Source of the DNA: Fragilaria crotonensis
Taxonomy: Eukaryota > Bacillariophyta > Fragilariophyceae > Fragilariales > Fragilariaceae
Direction: 5' to 3'
Length of the DNA: 64,000 nucleotides
Assembly (NCBI GenBank): GCA_022925895.1
Contig: JAKSYS010000198.1
Coordinates: 1-64,000 of the forward strand
Of the stretch, positions 22,890 through 34,707 are shown piece by piece (position 1 is the first letter of the stretch; every line of letters starts with the position of its first letter). Position numbers and translations under genes: made by a program. Under the pieces are notes generated by a model. It did not search any database. It saw only the letters and a list, made by a program, of their open reading frames with translations, and had not been told where the DNA came from.

Positions 22890-24531
22890 ATGGGTTTTAC
22901 GTCGCCCCGTCTAATCCACAGCCTGCTGTTGTTGTTCCTTGTCAACGTCCTTTGTAAATGTTGCTTGGCGTTGTGGTCTCCGTTTGGCGGAAGGCGATCA
23001 TCACATCAACTACCGCCTAGGAGTACTCAGAATTTAATCGAACATCTCGTACGGGGCCCGTCACGAGTTGACAAGGGCGTGTCTGTGGTGGTGGTGTCAC
23101 GCAATGAGTGCGGCATTCAATTGGAACGTTCGTGTGCTACTTCAACTGCTACGATCGACGTGCATCACCATTATCACGCACACAACAACGTCGACAGCGA
23201 GCTTGCCTTTGTGGACCGCACGGAATTTGTGACGCCCCAGTGCGGACTGGAAACGCCAACCGGACGAGCTGTACAAGAATACTTTGCGCGACATGACACT
23301 ACTAGGGCTAGTCACGGCGGGAATTGCCGTCCATGTACATTGCCATCTTTTGAGTCTGACAAAGCAAAAGAAACTGTGTGGAGGAGCTCGCCGTACCTCC
23401 AGACGCTGCCATCTCTGGAGGGATTGAAACATTTGCCGGTGTTTTGGGATGCGCTGTTGCTGGAGGAGCTACAAAATTCGGTTGTCAAAGAGGCAGTACA
23501 GAATCGAAGAAAGGAATGGGAGGATGAGCATAAAATTGTTCTAGCTGCTATTCGAGAGGCTGGCGGGACATCAACGGAGTTTGTCTCGCTGGAAACTTGG
23601 TACTGGGCGAGATCTGTTATTACCTCCAGAGCATTTACTGACCATGCAAGCGGAGAAATTTGCCTTGTTCCATTTATTGACATGCTCAATCACATCAGTG
23701 CTAGTCAAGCTGTCTCACAACGTGACGTTGTCAAGTGCAACTGGGAGATTGATTCGAGTGGCTTTCATTTGCTCATGCCCGATGACGCTCGTATAAAAGA
23801 CGTCGATGCAAAGCAAATTGAAATCTCGTATGGTGATCACAGCAACTCCAACTTTCTCATGAATTACGGTTTCTCAATTTTGGACGACTCTCAACACGCT
23901 TGTGAGAATAAAGCGAAGTTGTCATTGAGTCTTGTGGTTCGCCACGATGTCGATCAGAAAGATATTGAGATTTTGTGGGAGGCAGATGGTCTTGGGGATT
24001 GTCATGACGTGACTCGAGACGTTACAGTTTGCGTCGGCAACCCTGGACCTATCCAATCGGCATTGAGTCTCTGCCGAGTGGCATCAGCCCACGACTCAGA
24101 ACTGAATGCTATGAAATCTCTGTTCTTGAAGAAGGGAGAAGAAACAACACAGACAGATGATGGGTTGGTACCACAAATGGGAGCGACATTGAGTCGATCT
24201 CCCTTTTCAGTGCCCAACGAAATTAGGGCAATGGAACGGCTACAACGAGCTGCAAATGACGACCTCGGCAAGTACAAAACGACTCTCGAAGAAGATGACA
24301 TTCTTTTGCATCGAGGCTTCAGTCGTAGACGGCGATGGTTCGGTCGACACCGAGACTTTCAAAGGCTACGCAATGCCATCATCGTACGGCGAGGAGAAAG
24401 CAAATCATCCGCCACTTTTATAATCTGGCGACACTGGCCTTGCGTCTTTGAGAACATCCGACCTTGACTTCGAAGCGTACAAGATCATGCTGGCAGCCAC
24501 ACTTGACAATAGTGAACTCCTGATGCTCTAG
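22890..24531 (+). CDS. SET-domain protein lysine methyltransferase (Rubisco LSMT/SETD class)
   Basis: The N-terminus is a hydrophobic signal-like segment (LIHSLLLLFLVNVLCKCCLA). The C-terminal half of a split SET domain is clear: ICLVPFIDMLNH at about residue 255 and IEISYGDHSNSNFLMNYGF at about 311, with the pre-SET SPYLQTLPSLEGLKHLPVFW upstream. This is the class of Rubisco large-subunit methyltransferase, SETD3 and SETD6, which methylate lysines on non-histone proteins. The N-terminal G-x-G SET strand is weak or absent. The open frame runs to 24467, but from about 24397 the conserved substrate-binding tail continues only in another frame (GEKQIIRHFYNLATLALR), and then in a third (LRTSDLDFEAYKIMLAATL) to a stop at 24531. 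Two single missing bases (AAA at 24397-24399 and one near 24451) explain this. The corrected length is 547 residues. A plastid location is possible but not shown. Confidence 0.72.
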
Positions 24532-24960
24532 CGACTTTAGAGTACTCGGCGAAGGCTTGTAGCTAGCTACAGCGTTGCTACACATTATTTGTTACATCCA
24601 TTTCATGGATGCAACTTCGACTATTGTAAACTAGAAACTGTACAGTAGACTGCTACACGTTGCGGAAGCGTTGGTGTGATTCCTGAAAGCCATCTCACAT
24701 GCTTCACATACGGAGCACGGTGCATTGCAAGAATGGTGCCAGTAAATCCTGTACACAGTGTCTCAGAGTCGGTGGTATACCCTGCCAGTAGGCCTCTCCA
24801 CGTGGCGAGCATACGTGACAACTCAAAAAGCGCCAAAAAATGAGCTCGGAAAGACAACGATTCAACTCAACGATCACTTACTTGCCATATTCATGCGTCA
24901 TGCGAGATGTCAAGTCATGATGGCAAGGAAACGATTGCGACTTTGACAGCTCACTCAAGC
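24532..24960. other. Intergenic, carboxylesterase upstream region
   Basis: No supported gene. An in-frame ATG at 24907 could extend the esterase by 18 residues, but the ATG at 24961 gives a clean signal peptide. Confidence 0.4.
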
Positions 24961-27780
24961 ATGTTGCGACTTCGATATGCCAAAATATCATTCCTGCTCG
25001 TTATATCCACAATTCTTTGTCGAGCTGTCGCCGCCACTGATGAACACGATGACCTTTCGTCCTTTCTTCACGACTTGACTTCCAAAATACCGCGCGGCGG
25101 CGACGAAGACGTCCGGAGCGTCACGACACTCCTCCCCAAGCTTGGAAAAGTCAAGGGAAGGCGTTCCGAGGGGATGGATTTCTTTGGTAACATCCCTTAC
25201 GTGGCGCCCCCGGTTGGCAACCTGCGTTTCGCTCCTCCGGAACCAGTGTCGCCGTGGGCCCCGGCCGTGTTGGACGGCACACAATATGGGCCTGACTGCT
25301 GGCAAGTGAGAGATGTCCACAATTCGTGTAAAAATCCGATGAGTGAGGACTGCTTGACGCTGAACATATTTACCCCCGCCGGACAATTATCTCGAAAGAA
25401 ACTGTTGCCGGTGATGGTTTGGCTTCACGGTGGGGCTTTTCAAATGGGTGGTTCGCACCGTCCAGAATATCAGGGAAAGGCGCTCGTGGAACGTGACCTG
25501 ATTGTTGTGAGCGTCAATTATCGTCTTGGTGCCCTGGGATTTCTGGTAAGCTCGGCCGATGGTCTCTATGGTAACTTTGGCTTGATGGACCAGCGTGCAG
25601 CCTTAGATTTCATATCCACCAATATCCAGCACTTCGGCGGAGATCCTAACCAAGTCACACTCTTTGGAGAGTCAGCGGGGGCAGTCATGATTGGATTGCA
25701 CCTTATGATGGAAGGGGCTGGGACGCTCTTTCACAGAGTCATCATGCAGTCCTTTCCAATGGGATACACCTTTCGTACCCCGACCGTTGCTGACTTTATT
25801 GGGGACGCATTTAAACGAGCAGTCGACTGTCGAGATTTGGGATGCTTACGTACAGAACGTGTCGAAGATTTAATTAAGGTGCAAGCTGGTCTCATGGGTG
25901 TTCCCCGATCTGTTGGCGACTTTTTCACTTGGAGCCCAACCTTGACTCAACTTACCCAAGTGACTATTGGGCCCCAGGGCATTGTGCAGACACCGTTTAG
26001 AACTTCACAATACGTGTTCCGGCATCAGCCTGTCAATTCACAAAAATGGGCAGCTGTCAATGTATCGCAACCTCTTCGACATCTCGACCTCGTCCCCCCT
26101 GATATTCCTATCATCATCGGGTCCAACAAACACGAGGGTGAGATTTTTGTCTACAATGTCTTCCCAGCGCCAATGCCAAAAGCCGTATACTGGATGTTCG
26201 TCGGCGCTCTTTTTCGTGACTCTGCTAGTCGCGTTCTGAAGCACTATCGACAGTATGTCGATCAGGTTGAAATGGATGCAGAGGACTTGGCGCGAAAGCA
26301 AATAGAAGAAGAAGAAAACCGCCAATTTTATTTGGACCATAAAGATCAACTGGAGCGGGAGTACGAGGCTCTCTTGGCCATGAATGCCACCCGAAAGGCT
26401 CAACGTCGATATGACGAAGCGCAAGCTCTGGTAGACACGTGGAGTCGAGGAGGCGGCATCGTAAACTTCACAATGCGACAGATAGAAACGGTAGCAAGAT
26501 TTTTGCCCAATCAACGCGATCCTGATGAAATCGCCAACGAGGACGCAGAGAAGGCTAGGGTACGAGAAGCGAAGCGAATACAACGCCAAAAGATGAAGGC
26601 TTTAAAGGAAGCAGCTAAAGTTGTTGTTGACTACAGACCTGTCATGAGTCGAATCATTGACGACTACCTATTTCGGTGTCCAACTTGGCATTATGCGCAC
26701 ACCATCAGTGGACTTCGAAGAAAATACAAGAGAGAAAAGAATGTATACGTGTATCGTTTCAGCCAACCTACTCACATCCCTGGATACAAGGAATGCTGGG
26801 GCAAATCTTGCCACACTTCCGAACTGCCCTATGTGTTTCAAGCCATGCCGGTGATAAGATCAGACTACTCGACTCTGGGACCAATTGCGCAAAGAGAAGC
26901 ACCCTCGGCTCCGGAATACCCGTACACTGATATCTTGGCTGCCTATCAAGGGGCGGTTGAGGCCTACATAGCAGAGGATTGGCAAAACAGCGGAGTCGAC
27001 GATGATCAGACTCAGGGCAATTACACTTACGCATTTCAACGTATCCTTAGTCACTTCTTCGGTGACTATTTCAAGGAAGACGCCGACGAAGAGATATCGT
27101 CTGATATGTCGGAGCGCTGGACAGCATTTGCGAAGACCGGAGATCCTAACTACGAGGGTAGCAAGGCTACCTGGCTTCCATGGCGGCACCAGCAACGCCG
27201 TTCTGATACTGACTCCCCGGTCGCGTCGGAAGATATGACCTGGCTCTTTGATGGTTATGACGAAGATTGAGCGAAGACGATCGGGATACAGAAGGGAGCG
27301 TGAAAAAATTGTGTGGGCTGATAGCAAGGCTGAAAGAGCCTACAGACGACGCGCTCTAGCCGCGCTGGGTTACGAGGTAGTCGATGAAGACATCTATCGT
27401 ACTGAACTACGCCGTGCGGTACACAAGTCGCACGAGAATGAGCTCGATAAAGCCTTTCTGACTAGTCGTTTTCTGTTCCGCAGTTCCTTACGGCTCGACC
27501 ACGAGCAGGATTTGCGGGATGCAGAAGCTCAAGAGGTACTCCGCATCGCCCAGGAGATGGGGATAATGGGGATCGGACTTGCTGGAGAGCGTTCTTTATC
27601 TGAATGGAACGAAGATTTCTTTCCGGAGATGCTCGAGCTCAAGTGGCCACCTGAAGGTCGCTCTGTAGAAAGGGATTGCACCTGCGACATGTGGGACCGT
27701 ATTCGATGTAAGTGAGCCTGTTCTATCAACATTGGAACTTATGCTGACTAACCATGATTGTAAACTCAGATCGATACTAG
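24961..27780 (+). CDS. Secreted type-B carboxylesterase with coiled-coil insert and extended tail
   Basis: A signal peptide (KISFLLVISTILCRAVAA) precedes a carboxylesterase/cholinesterase-family alpha/beta hydrolase. The visible sites are the EDCLTLNIFTP signature, the oxyanion loop HGGAF (about residue 156), the nucleophile elbow FGESAGA (about 235), the acid-loop region NKHEGEIF, and the catalytic His in CHTSELPYVF (about 615). Between acid and His lies an unusual charged, coiled-coil-like insertion of about 125 residues (ARKQIEEEENRQFYL onward). The frame stops at 27270. Removing one T from GATT at about 27264-27267 continues it as ERRRSGYRRERE and ends, across a 62-nt GT-AG intron (27708-27769), in CTCDMWDRIRYRY at 27780. 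The corrected length is about 918 residues. The substrate is unknown. Confidence 0.8.
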
Positions 27781-28515
27781 TCGATGATGTTTGCCCCGGC
27801 GAAGACCCAATCGCGCCCGCGAGCATCATATGGACCACCCCTTGAAGAGGCTGTTATCATGCTCCTACCAAAGAGGCTCTTCGTCGTGCCATTCTTAGGG
27901 GTTTCCAGCGAAGTTCCCTCGATTCACAACGGAATCCTCGACTCGATGGTATGGTGGAGGGAAGGACGAGGGACACGATTTGACTTTCTTGCAACTGCAA
28001 AACTGGCACTAATGACTTTGGGGGAGTTAGGCTCGCGGGATCTGTGCTCTAAACTACGAGGTCGTGGTACCTGGTACGATTCGTATGATTTGTGACTCTA
28101 GGTTATGATAATGCCCAACGAATCCCAAGTTGAAGCGCTCTAGTAGGCTTAAGTGGACCCTTCGATTTTCCTTACATGGACCACAGTTGCGTGGCACGAG
28201 TCGTTTTTGTGGGTCGTCCTCAATTAGAATGACCCAAAGATGCCGCATTCGGCATTCGTGATTGACTCGAGATTCGACTGCCGTTTTGGGGCTTTTTCGC
28301 CCTCCCAATGGGCAGGCAAAAATCCAAGCTGTTTATAAAAGTGTCAAAGTGCTGGTGCGTTTCCGGATGTCCGGTGATTTAATTATTGTAGTCTTTTTGA
28401 TACATGACCGACGATGGTCATCAATGACTGCTCGAGGTGTCTGCTCCCCGCAAAGCTTCTCACACAATCCCTGCAAACGTCTGCGAAATCTCGAGTTATC
28501 CATCAGTTTACTACT
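27781..28515. other. Intergenic, no supported gene
   Basis: Short open frames on both strands (for example 27784-28095) lack any recognisable pattern. The sequence is a spacer between the esterase and a small hypothetical gene. Confidence 0.35.
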
Positions 28516-28925
28516 ATGACGCTACTAACGCTCTCCCAAATGCCTCTGGAGAATGTACCTCTACCTCTGAAAGCCGATTGTATCAGTGCAAGACAAGCAG
28601 AGTCATCAAGCGTATCGGGACCAGCAGACGACCGAGATGCAGTGCTTCTGCAAGCAATAAAAACGGCGGTACCAGAGAAGGGGCTCAAAGCTCCAAGCAT
28701 GATGATGTTGGGCATGAACTCGCGATTGATTCATCTAGATGACGAATCTTTATCGAAATTCAAAGAATACTGCTGAATGACAGAGACCTTCTTCTCTCTT
28801 GGTTGCTGACGCCTAGAGAAGACCAAATGGCGAGTTGTACGCATGGGGCGGCATCCATCGACTCAGAAGCGAATTCTGCCGTGGCTCGAAACGAAGCAAA
28901 AAAGAAGCGCCCCCTGCCTACATGA
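28516..28925 (+). CDS. Small hypothetical protein, one probable frameshift
   Basis: The ATG at 28516 opens MTLLTLSQMPLENVPLPLKA and runs to a stop near 28776. One A missing at about 28768-28769 would join it to the frame FKEILLNDRDLLLSWLLTP followed by a basic end AKKKRPLPT, with a stop at 28923-28925, about 136 residues. The continuity and amphipathic character across the proposed join support a real coding region, but I do not recognise the family. An upstream extension in the same frame to 28414 is possible. It could also be the remnant of a larger gene. Confidence 0.3.
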
Positions 28926-29485
28926 AGCAGCCAGAGTTCAGTCATGCCATACAACGTTGCCTGGGAAACGCCGCACAGATCCGGTCAGTTTCCAACTGAC
29001 AGCCGTTGTTGATGCCGTTGGGCACAACAATCTAAGAATCATAACTTTTTGTCAATATCACGTTATAAGAGTAGTCAAAAGTTAGGTAAGCTAGACTACT
29101 GTAGGGTGATGTCTCCGATCGCGTTTGGTGAGCTCCAACTGCCAGTTTCGTCGATCCCTCCAGAGTTTCCTCCAACAAGTGCATAATAGTGCAAGACTTC
29201 AACTCGAAAGCCACTCCCTGAATGTCTGTTGAGACGAGGTTCCTGAATTCAGGCTCTTCCTAAATGAAACCGTGTAGAATCTGCGGAGATATGTTTCAAA
29301 GCTCTGGAACCCCCTACCGGGGAAAGTCCGGAAAATGTCGTTACTCCGAGAGTCATTACGTATAAATGATATGAGATATGACACATCGGTAACCTTCACT
29401 GCCGGACTGCCGGTGGTCGAATTGAAATCCAAATCTACCGGACTACCGGTAACAGTAGACCCATACACTGTATGACTATTGAGGC
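28926..29485. other. Intergenic left of the hAT element
   Basis: No clear gene. The last part, read on the minus strand, may hold the continuation of the transposase relic found at 32176-32620, which the hAT element splits. Confidence 0.3.
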
Positions 29486-29493
29486 CTCGGCAG

Positions 29494-32167
29494 CAGGCCG
29501 TGTTAAACTGGGGTATTTTGCTTTTATTCTGGGGTATTTACCCCAGAACTCGTCTCGAATTCACCCCAGTTTAAAATCACGTAGAATACGTAGGAGCTAG
29601 TATACTACATGTTACGTTTCGGAGGGAAACTCGTGTCGTTGGACTCGTTTATGCTTCAATTGCTGTGCTGGTTCATCAAGCAAGTGTTATCACAAAGAAA
29701 ATGACAACCAAGCAACAAAGCAAGTCTGAAGCCAACCCATTTCCATGAGAAATGGTTGAAGGCTTATGGGCTTCGTGTGACTGCTCGAGATGCTGCAACA
29801 GGCAAGATATGCTCTGTTGAATGCCGATTTTGTCGAGCATTCGGAAAGAAGTCCGTCGTGTTGATGCAGCACGTGCACCGAGAACAAAAATCAAGATGTT
29901 TACAAAGCCGTGGAGGCAAGATCACATGAAGACTCATATGCTTGATCAACATGCACAGAGATTTGAGGAGTATGTCGCCCTTCCTTCAGGGGAAAAGGAG
30001 GCGTTCTTTGATACAACTTCTGTCGGTGCGGCTAAGCAAGCAGTATTAGCTGCAAAGTTCTCCAGGCCAGTTGCCAATGATGCAAGTCTCAATGTTTGGG
30101 TTGACAAGGCTATTGTGGAAGGAATCATTGGCAACATGCTTTTTGATCCCGATGATGACGATACATTGACCAAGGAGCGTTTCATGTCAGTATTCAAAAT
30201 CCAGGAACAGCTCTCTCTTGATGTCGACGAATGTGAAGGAAGAGATGAAGGAGAGGAGCACTATGCTGCTACAGTAGCATCAAAGGTGCATTTACTCTTG
30301 CATCAAAATGATTGCAAGTGGGCTTTCCTTTCGACAAGCATCGAAGGTCATGCAAGACATGAAGGAGACGCTTGGTCTTTCTGCACTTGGATCGATGACA
30401 CCACAAAAGTAAGCAGCTTTGCTCGAGTTGTTTGTGCTGCAAATTTGCAGACTATCTCCGCAATGCTTAAGCGGTCCTGGGCTTTCTCCATTGCGCTTGA
30501 TGGTGGAAACAACAGCGACACCTCGTATCTTGATATCAGGATTCGTATTGTTTCCGCGAATGGTATTTTGTCAATCCTGCACTTGCTTGCCATCCCAATG
30601 CGTGAGCGTCACACCGGAGAACACATGTTTAACCTCACCTCAACTTTGCTTGACAATCTTGTGCCTGATTGGAGGAGTAGAATCATCTCTGTTACTACCG
30701 ATGGAGCCTCAAGCATGACAGGGCAATATCGTGGAGTTGCTTCTCGGCTCAGCAATGTTGCATTGCCAGGCTTCTATCGAGTTTGGTGTGCATTACACCA
30801 GCTTGACCTTGTCTTGCAGCGATTGTATAATGCTTTGTGCGACGACTCTTTTGTTGGCACAGTAACTTCACTTACAGGCCATCTTCGCAGGCAATTCAAT
30901 CTCATCGCAACAATGGGATCCAAGTGTCCTCGATTTGTTAACACTCGCTGGATGTCAATGAGTAAGGTCGTCAAGTGGCTTGTAGCCAACCGAGTGGCTG
31001 TCAATGAACACCTGGCGACCAAAACTGTAAACTGGTTACCCACTGATGCATGGTGGATTGTTGTGTGTTGTTTGAACCGAGTCATGAAGATTGTTGATGT
31101 CGCGATTGTATCTCTTCAAGGACAGCAGCTTCAGGTTTCAACGCAGCGACAAATTCTTGATGGTCTGAAGTTTGACTTATCGAAGCTCAGTGGTTCGGTT
31201 TTGGGACCATTGACAACCGACGAAATCGCTCGATTGAATGAAACACATCCGCCGACAGTTCCATTGTTGATACCTACTCTGGAGGATGCGGCAACAATTC
31301 GAGAAAGTCATGTTTTCAACGGTAAATTTGCTATGAGACTTGACGATGCTCACCATTTCATCGATAATTGTGGTTCCTTTGTCATGGAGCGACTTCAGAA
31401 GTTGTCAGCTCCTGAAGATGGTGGGAACCTATTGGAGTATGCACAAGTCTTGAAGAGTGTTGGTCGTATGTTTGTTGATTTGATCAATGGTGTGGACTCG
31501 ATTCAAGCTGAACGTGATTCATCAAACGCCTCCGCTGACTACTTAGTCCCTCCATCAACGCCTTCTCAACTGCAATTCATGAGCAATCGAGATTTCTCCA
31601 TCTTGCTTCAACAGCAGCGTGAGAGACTTCTTCATACTTGGCAAAGCACTGAGATTGATGCCCTTGAGGAGCAGTTTGACGACATGAAGCAGTTGCTTGC
31701 TCAGGATGCTCGTATCAAGGCAATCATTGAAAACGAAAAGGTGTTGACCTCCTTTGCTGAGGCTTGGGCTCCATTCGACAGCAAGCGATTTGACCCGCTC
31801 AAACTCTTCTTTGGTGGCCTTGCAACTATCTTTCCAGGTACTGCGACAGTGGAGTCTGACTTCTCGTTGATCAATTGGGAGAAGGATGACTATCATTCTA
31901 GTCTCACCGACTTCTCCCTTGAGGGAATCCTACACAGCAAACAGTACTTTGAATTGCTCGGAATAGCCAGCAATCATATGAAGTAGTACTAGTCATGTAG
32001 TCATGATAAACAATTAGATATTAGCATCATCACTTCGCGTCTAGCTACGATAGAAATCAGGCCCCCGATTGATGACCCCGGAATAAACCCCAGAACAAGA
32101 CTCAAATTTACCCCAGAATAAGCTTATTCTGGGGTTTTTGGGGTATACCCCAGTTTAACACGGCCTG
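29494..32167 (+). mobile_element. hAT transposon with transposase gene
   Basis: This 2674-bp element has inverted ends CAGGCCGTGTTAAACTGGGG / TTTAACACGGCCTG and a perfect 8-bp duplication CTCGGCAG at 29486-29493 and 32168-32175. Sub-terminal arrays of ACTGGGGTA and TACCCCAG words, some palindromic (CTGGGGTATTTACCCCAG at about 29530), resemble transposase-binding sites. It carries one transposase gene. A deleted relative with the same ends lies at 57542-58307. The perfect duplication and long open frame point to a fairly young insertion. Confidence 0.95.
29701..31986 (+). CDS. hAT-family transposase with BED-type zinc finger
   Basis: The main open frame runs from 29821 to 31986 (721 codons). 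Its C-terminal part has the hAT dimerisation segment: KLFFGGLATIFPG, TVESDFSLINWEKDDY, LEGILHSKQYFELLG. The middle contains acidic positions fitting the DDE core (SIALDGGNNSDTSYLDI, TTDGASSMTGQYRGVA). The zinc finger is split. CSVECRFCRAFG is read in another frame just upstream of 29840, and HMKTHMLDQHAQ lies in the main frame. One A missing in the A-run at about 29838-29840 would join them. A second frame change near 29735 separates the ATG at 29701 (MTTKQQSKS) from KPTHFHEKWLKAYGLRVTARDAATG, whose equivalent opens the related copy at 57781. As sequenced, the N-terminus is broken. If the indels are errors, the enzyme could be active. Confidence 0.88.
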
Positions 32168-32175
32168 CTCGGCAG

Positions 32176-32620
32176 TCGACAGGGAGGCAAAAAAGTGAAG
32201 GTGGAGTGTATCGTGCAACAGACATTCTTTCTTGTTGTTCCCAAACTCCGCTTCCTCCAAACAAGGTAGGTTTGTTCCTTTGACAAGCAGCATGCTGACT
32301 TGACTCCTGCATCTTGCTGTGTTGCCGATCCCATACCCATGAATATTTAGGCTTCTCGTGAATTGCAATATGTTGTCCAGGCATGATTGATCTACTGCCC
32401 ACCCAGCCATGCCAATAACTCATTGAATTGTCGACACTGATGAGATCTGGTGGTTTGAAATGGTTTTGCTTGTTTTTGGAAATCCATCCTCCACAGCAGC
32501 AAGTCAACAGGAACAGCTGCTGGTGCAAATGTCTCATACATCCTGTATTGTTGCTTGGCTGGTATTCTTGCTCTCTCTGTGTTATGAAAACCACCTTGCT
32601 CCACAAAAATAGTACCAACT
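32176..32620 (-). pseudogene. DDE_Tnp_1_7 (piggyBac/IS4-like) transposase relic
   Basis: On the minus strand, in changing frames, the region reads LISVDNSMSYWHGW, then AIHEKPKYSW, then IGNTARCRSQVSMLLVKGT, then HFFASLSTAE. This order matches the DDE_Tnp_1_7 domain (ISVDESM-W, AIDRKPE, EIQNAACGRSGVMLRLK, YFASVATAEE). Several frameshifts and missing parts show decay. The FASLSTAE end falls exactly at the hAT insertion, and reading across the hAT with one target copy removed continues as ASIV. The relic therefore pre-dates the hAT. Confidence 0.5.
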
Positions 32621-33073
32621 GAAAACTGCTGAAAATCAATAATTTAATGCATGTTATGACTCAATTGATCTTTTCCTTGAAAAATTATCTCTATCCCAGA
32701 GGTATTAGGATGCACCCGGGATGAGCATCAAAAAGGCATGACAGGGAACAACCCCCCCCCCCCCCCCCCCCAGAGTGAGCTTGGCATGTCCTTCGCGTGT
32801 GGACCTTTGATCCGTGATCAAATTCCAGTGGTCGAGAGAAATGTACGTCAAAAAAACTGGATACATTGATGTTCATGACACAAATGATCTTGCAGATCCC
32901 ATCGAAGTCTACACCACGAAGGCGAAGGAGACAACGAACTCAAAATGTAACAATCAAACCTTTTAGTCGGGTCCTGCATAGATCGGGGACTTCATAAAGA
33001 GCGGTGCGCGAGAAAAACACCATACATGACCTGAAAGACTTATAAAGGATGTCTAAAAGTATATTCTATGTCA
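32621..33073. other. Intergenic with 20-base poly-C tract
   Basis: No gene is supported. A run of 20 C occupies 32752-32771, an assembly-fragile site. Confidence 0.6.
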
Positions 33074-33871
33074 CTATCGTGTTTGCGTCGTCGGGCTAAC
33101 GCAAGAAGATCCTTCGTTGAGGCTGCCGGTGGTTGCAGTGTCGATCACCCATTTAGGTTGTGGCACACGATTCTGCTTGCATTTGTGTTCCTTGTCCGTA
33201 TCGTCACCCATGACATGTGTGATATCACTTGCTGCTGAAAGCCGCGATCGCCGTTTGTACACGCGCTTGATCGACTGCAGCACCCGCTGAAACAACAAAT
33301 GGGGAGACTTGTTACGATGGTGCCAAAGGGATCGGTGCGCTTGCCGAAAAAACTTGTGTCGCGCCGATGACACCAGAAAGCGCCACCCTCCCTTGCTCCA
33401 CCACCGTGAGGAGTACAGGAATTTGGCAAATGGCAATCCTAATGATTGCAGTAGTGCGAGCGAACATATCTCGATAACGATCCGCGTCACAGTCCCGTGT
33501 GTCCAATCATGAGGAAGACGGTTTTCGGAAAGAGTTGACGTGGGGGCAACGAATGGAACTATTGACTGCGTATACTCGGGGATTGACCAAGATTCTGGGT
33601 GTTTCAACCAAGATTCGGTCGTGTTCTCATAGGCGTCGTTCGTTGGGAACATGGTGTACCCGTTTTCGGCAGTTGGACACGGGGCGAAGGAAGCAGCTCC
33701 TATCAGAAGGAGTAACAAGAATGATGACGCTAAAGCTGGAAGAAAGAAATAATCCCCACGCCGTCCTTCTTTCTCTTCATTGTGTTGCACCAAACGAGGC
33801 AATTGGTAGAATCTCCAATGCTCGAGCATTGATTCTTTCACGGATGTCTTGTCCATCGCGACAATGTTCAT
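33074..33871 (-). CDS. Hypothetical membrane protein
   Basis: An intact 265-residue open frame starts at the ATG at 33871. It has one strong membrane segment at about 43-63 (FFLPALASSFLLLLLIGAAS) and a second, weaker hydrophobic stretch at about 128-150 (RIVIEICSLALLQSLGLPFA). A basic C-terminal region follows, rich in arginine, lysine and tryptophan (RWWSKGGWRF, QSIKRVYKRRSRLS). No catalytic motif is visible and I do not recognise a family. The loop between the two segments carries an N-linked-type site (ENTTES). Function and topology are unknown. The open frame is longer than chance shadows around it. Confidence 0.5.
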   Translation of the reverse strand: MNIVAMDKTSVKESMLEHWRFYQLPRLVQHNEEKEGRRGDYFFLPALASSFLLLLLIGAASFAPCPTAENGYTMFPTNDAYENTTESWLKHPESWSIPEYTQSIVPFVAPTSTLSENRLPHDWTHGTVTRIVIEICSLALLQSLGLPFAKFLYSSRWWSKGGWRFLVSSARHKFFRQAHRSLWHHRNKSPHLLFQRVLQSIKRVYKRRSRLSAASDITHVMGDDTDKEHKCKQNRVPQPKWVIDTATTGSLNEGSSCVSPTTQTR

Positions 33872-34707
33872 GATTCTTGTTTTCTATGAACAGTCCAAGT
33901 CCCCTTTGGCTTACATCACCATCAAGCTAGAACAACAGGTTCTTGTTGTGTCAGGACATCCAAACCGAAGTCATATCGGCGATTTAAGATTTGTGGGTAC
34001 CAATACGATCCCACCATTCACAAAGAGTTGATTGGAAGATTGGAAGTCTCGAATCTCGTCAACCCAACGTATGAAACGACGCCGTCATGAGTCGTGATTC
34101 GTGATGTCTATCGACGTCATCCTCAGTGCAATCCAGTAGGACTGCGGTACTGGATACCAGATACTGCAAGTCGACTCACGGGGATTGAGGGCGTGCATCA
34201 CAGGGAGTGGCAGGGGGCAGGCGGGGCGTGTCGGCGTGTCAGGTTCTTCGACGTCGAACGTCAAACCCCCACTATCTTACATACCAGTCTCCATTCGCCA
34301 TTCTCCAGTTACGTGTACTTGGTACTCGGAGTACCGTAGCACTCGAACACTTCGAGACTGACGCGCCAATCTTTTGTGAAACATTCCGAACGAATGTTCT
34401 TGTGACGACGGGACGCAAGACGCAAGACGCAAGCTACAGTTTGCGACTGGTACTCGTACTTCTGTACTTGAACACAGTTACAGGATAATGCAATATTCCG
34501 AGAACAGGGCTACAGTACTTTGATCTTTGAACCAAGGAGTACAGAACACTGTACTGTAGTACTGAGTACAACGTACAATGGTACTGTCATATCTGACTAC
34601 CATGTACTCCAGTACTCGGAGTACTGTCTACTGGCTTTTTGTGGGGATCATTCTCTCCGATGATGTGTCTCGTTCAGCTGCAGACAAAATCAATTCTGAG
34701 ATCCATC
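33872..34707. other. Intergenic, clpP upstream region
   Basis: There is no gene. It is dense in GTAC/AGTACT words and has perfect GTACTCGGAGTAC palindromes at 34322-34334 and 34612-34624, the nearer one about 85 bp before the clpP start. Confidence 0.5.

Noticed and set aside
24907-24960. Earlier ATG for the carboxylesterase
   Set aside because: Using it buries the signal peptide 18 residues in. The 24961 start is cleaner.
27784-28095. 103-codon plus-strand frame after the esterase
   Set aside because: Low-complexity composition, no family pattern, and it starts right after the esterase stop. Probably chance.
29199-29468. 89-codon minus-strand frame left of the hAT
   Set aside because: Composition gives no family match. 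It may be relic sequence but cannot be supported as a gene.
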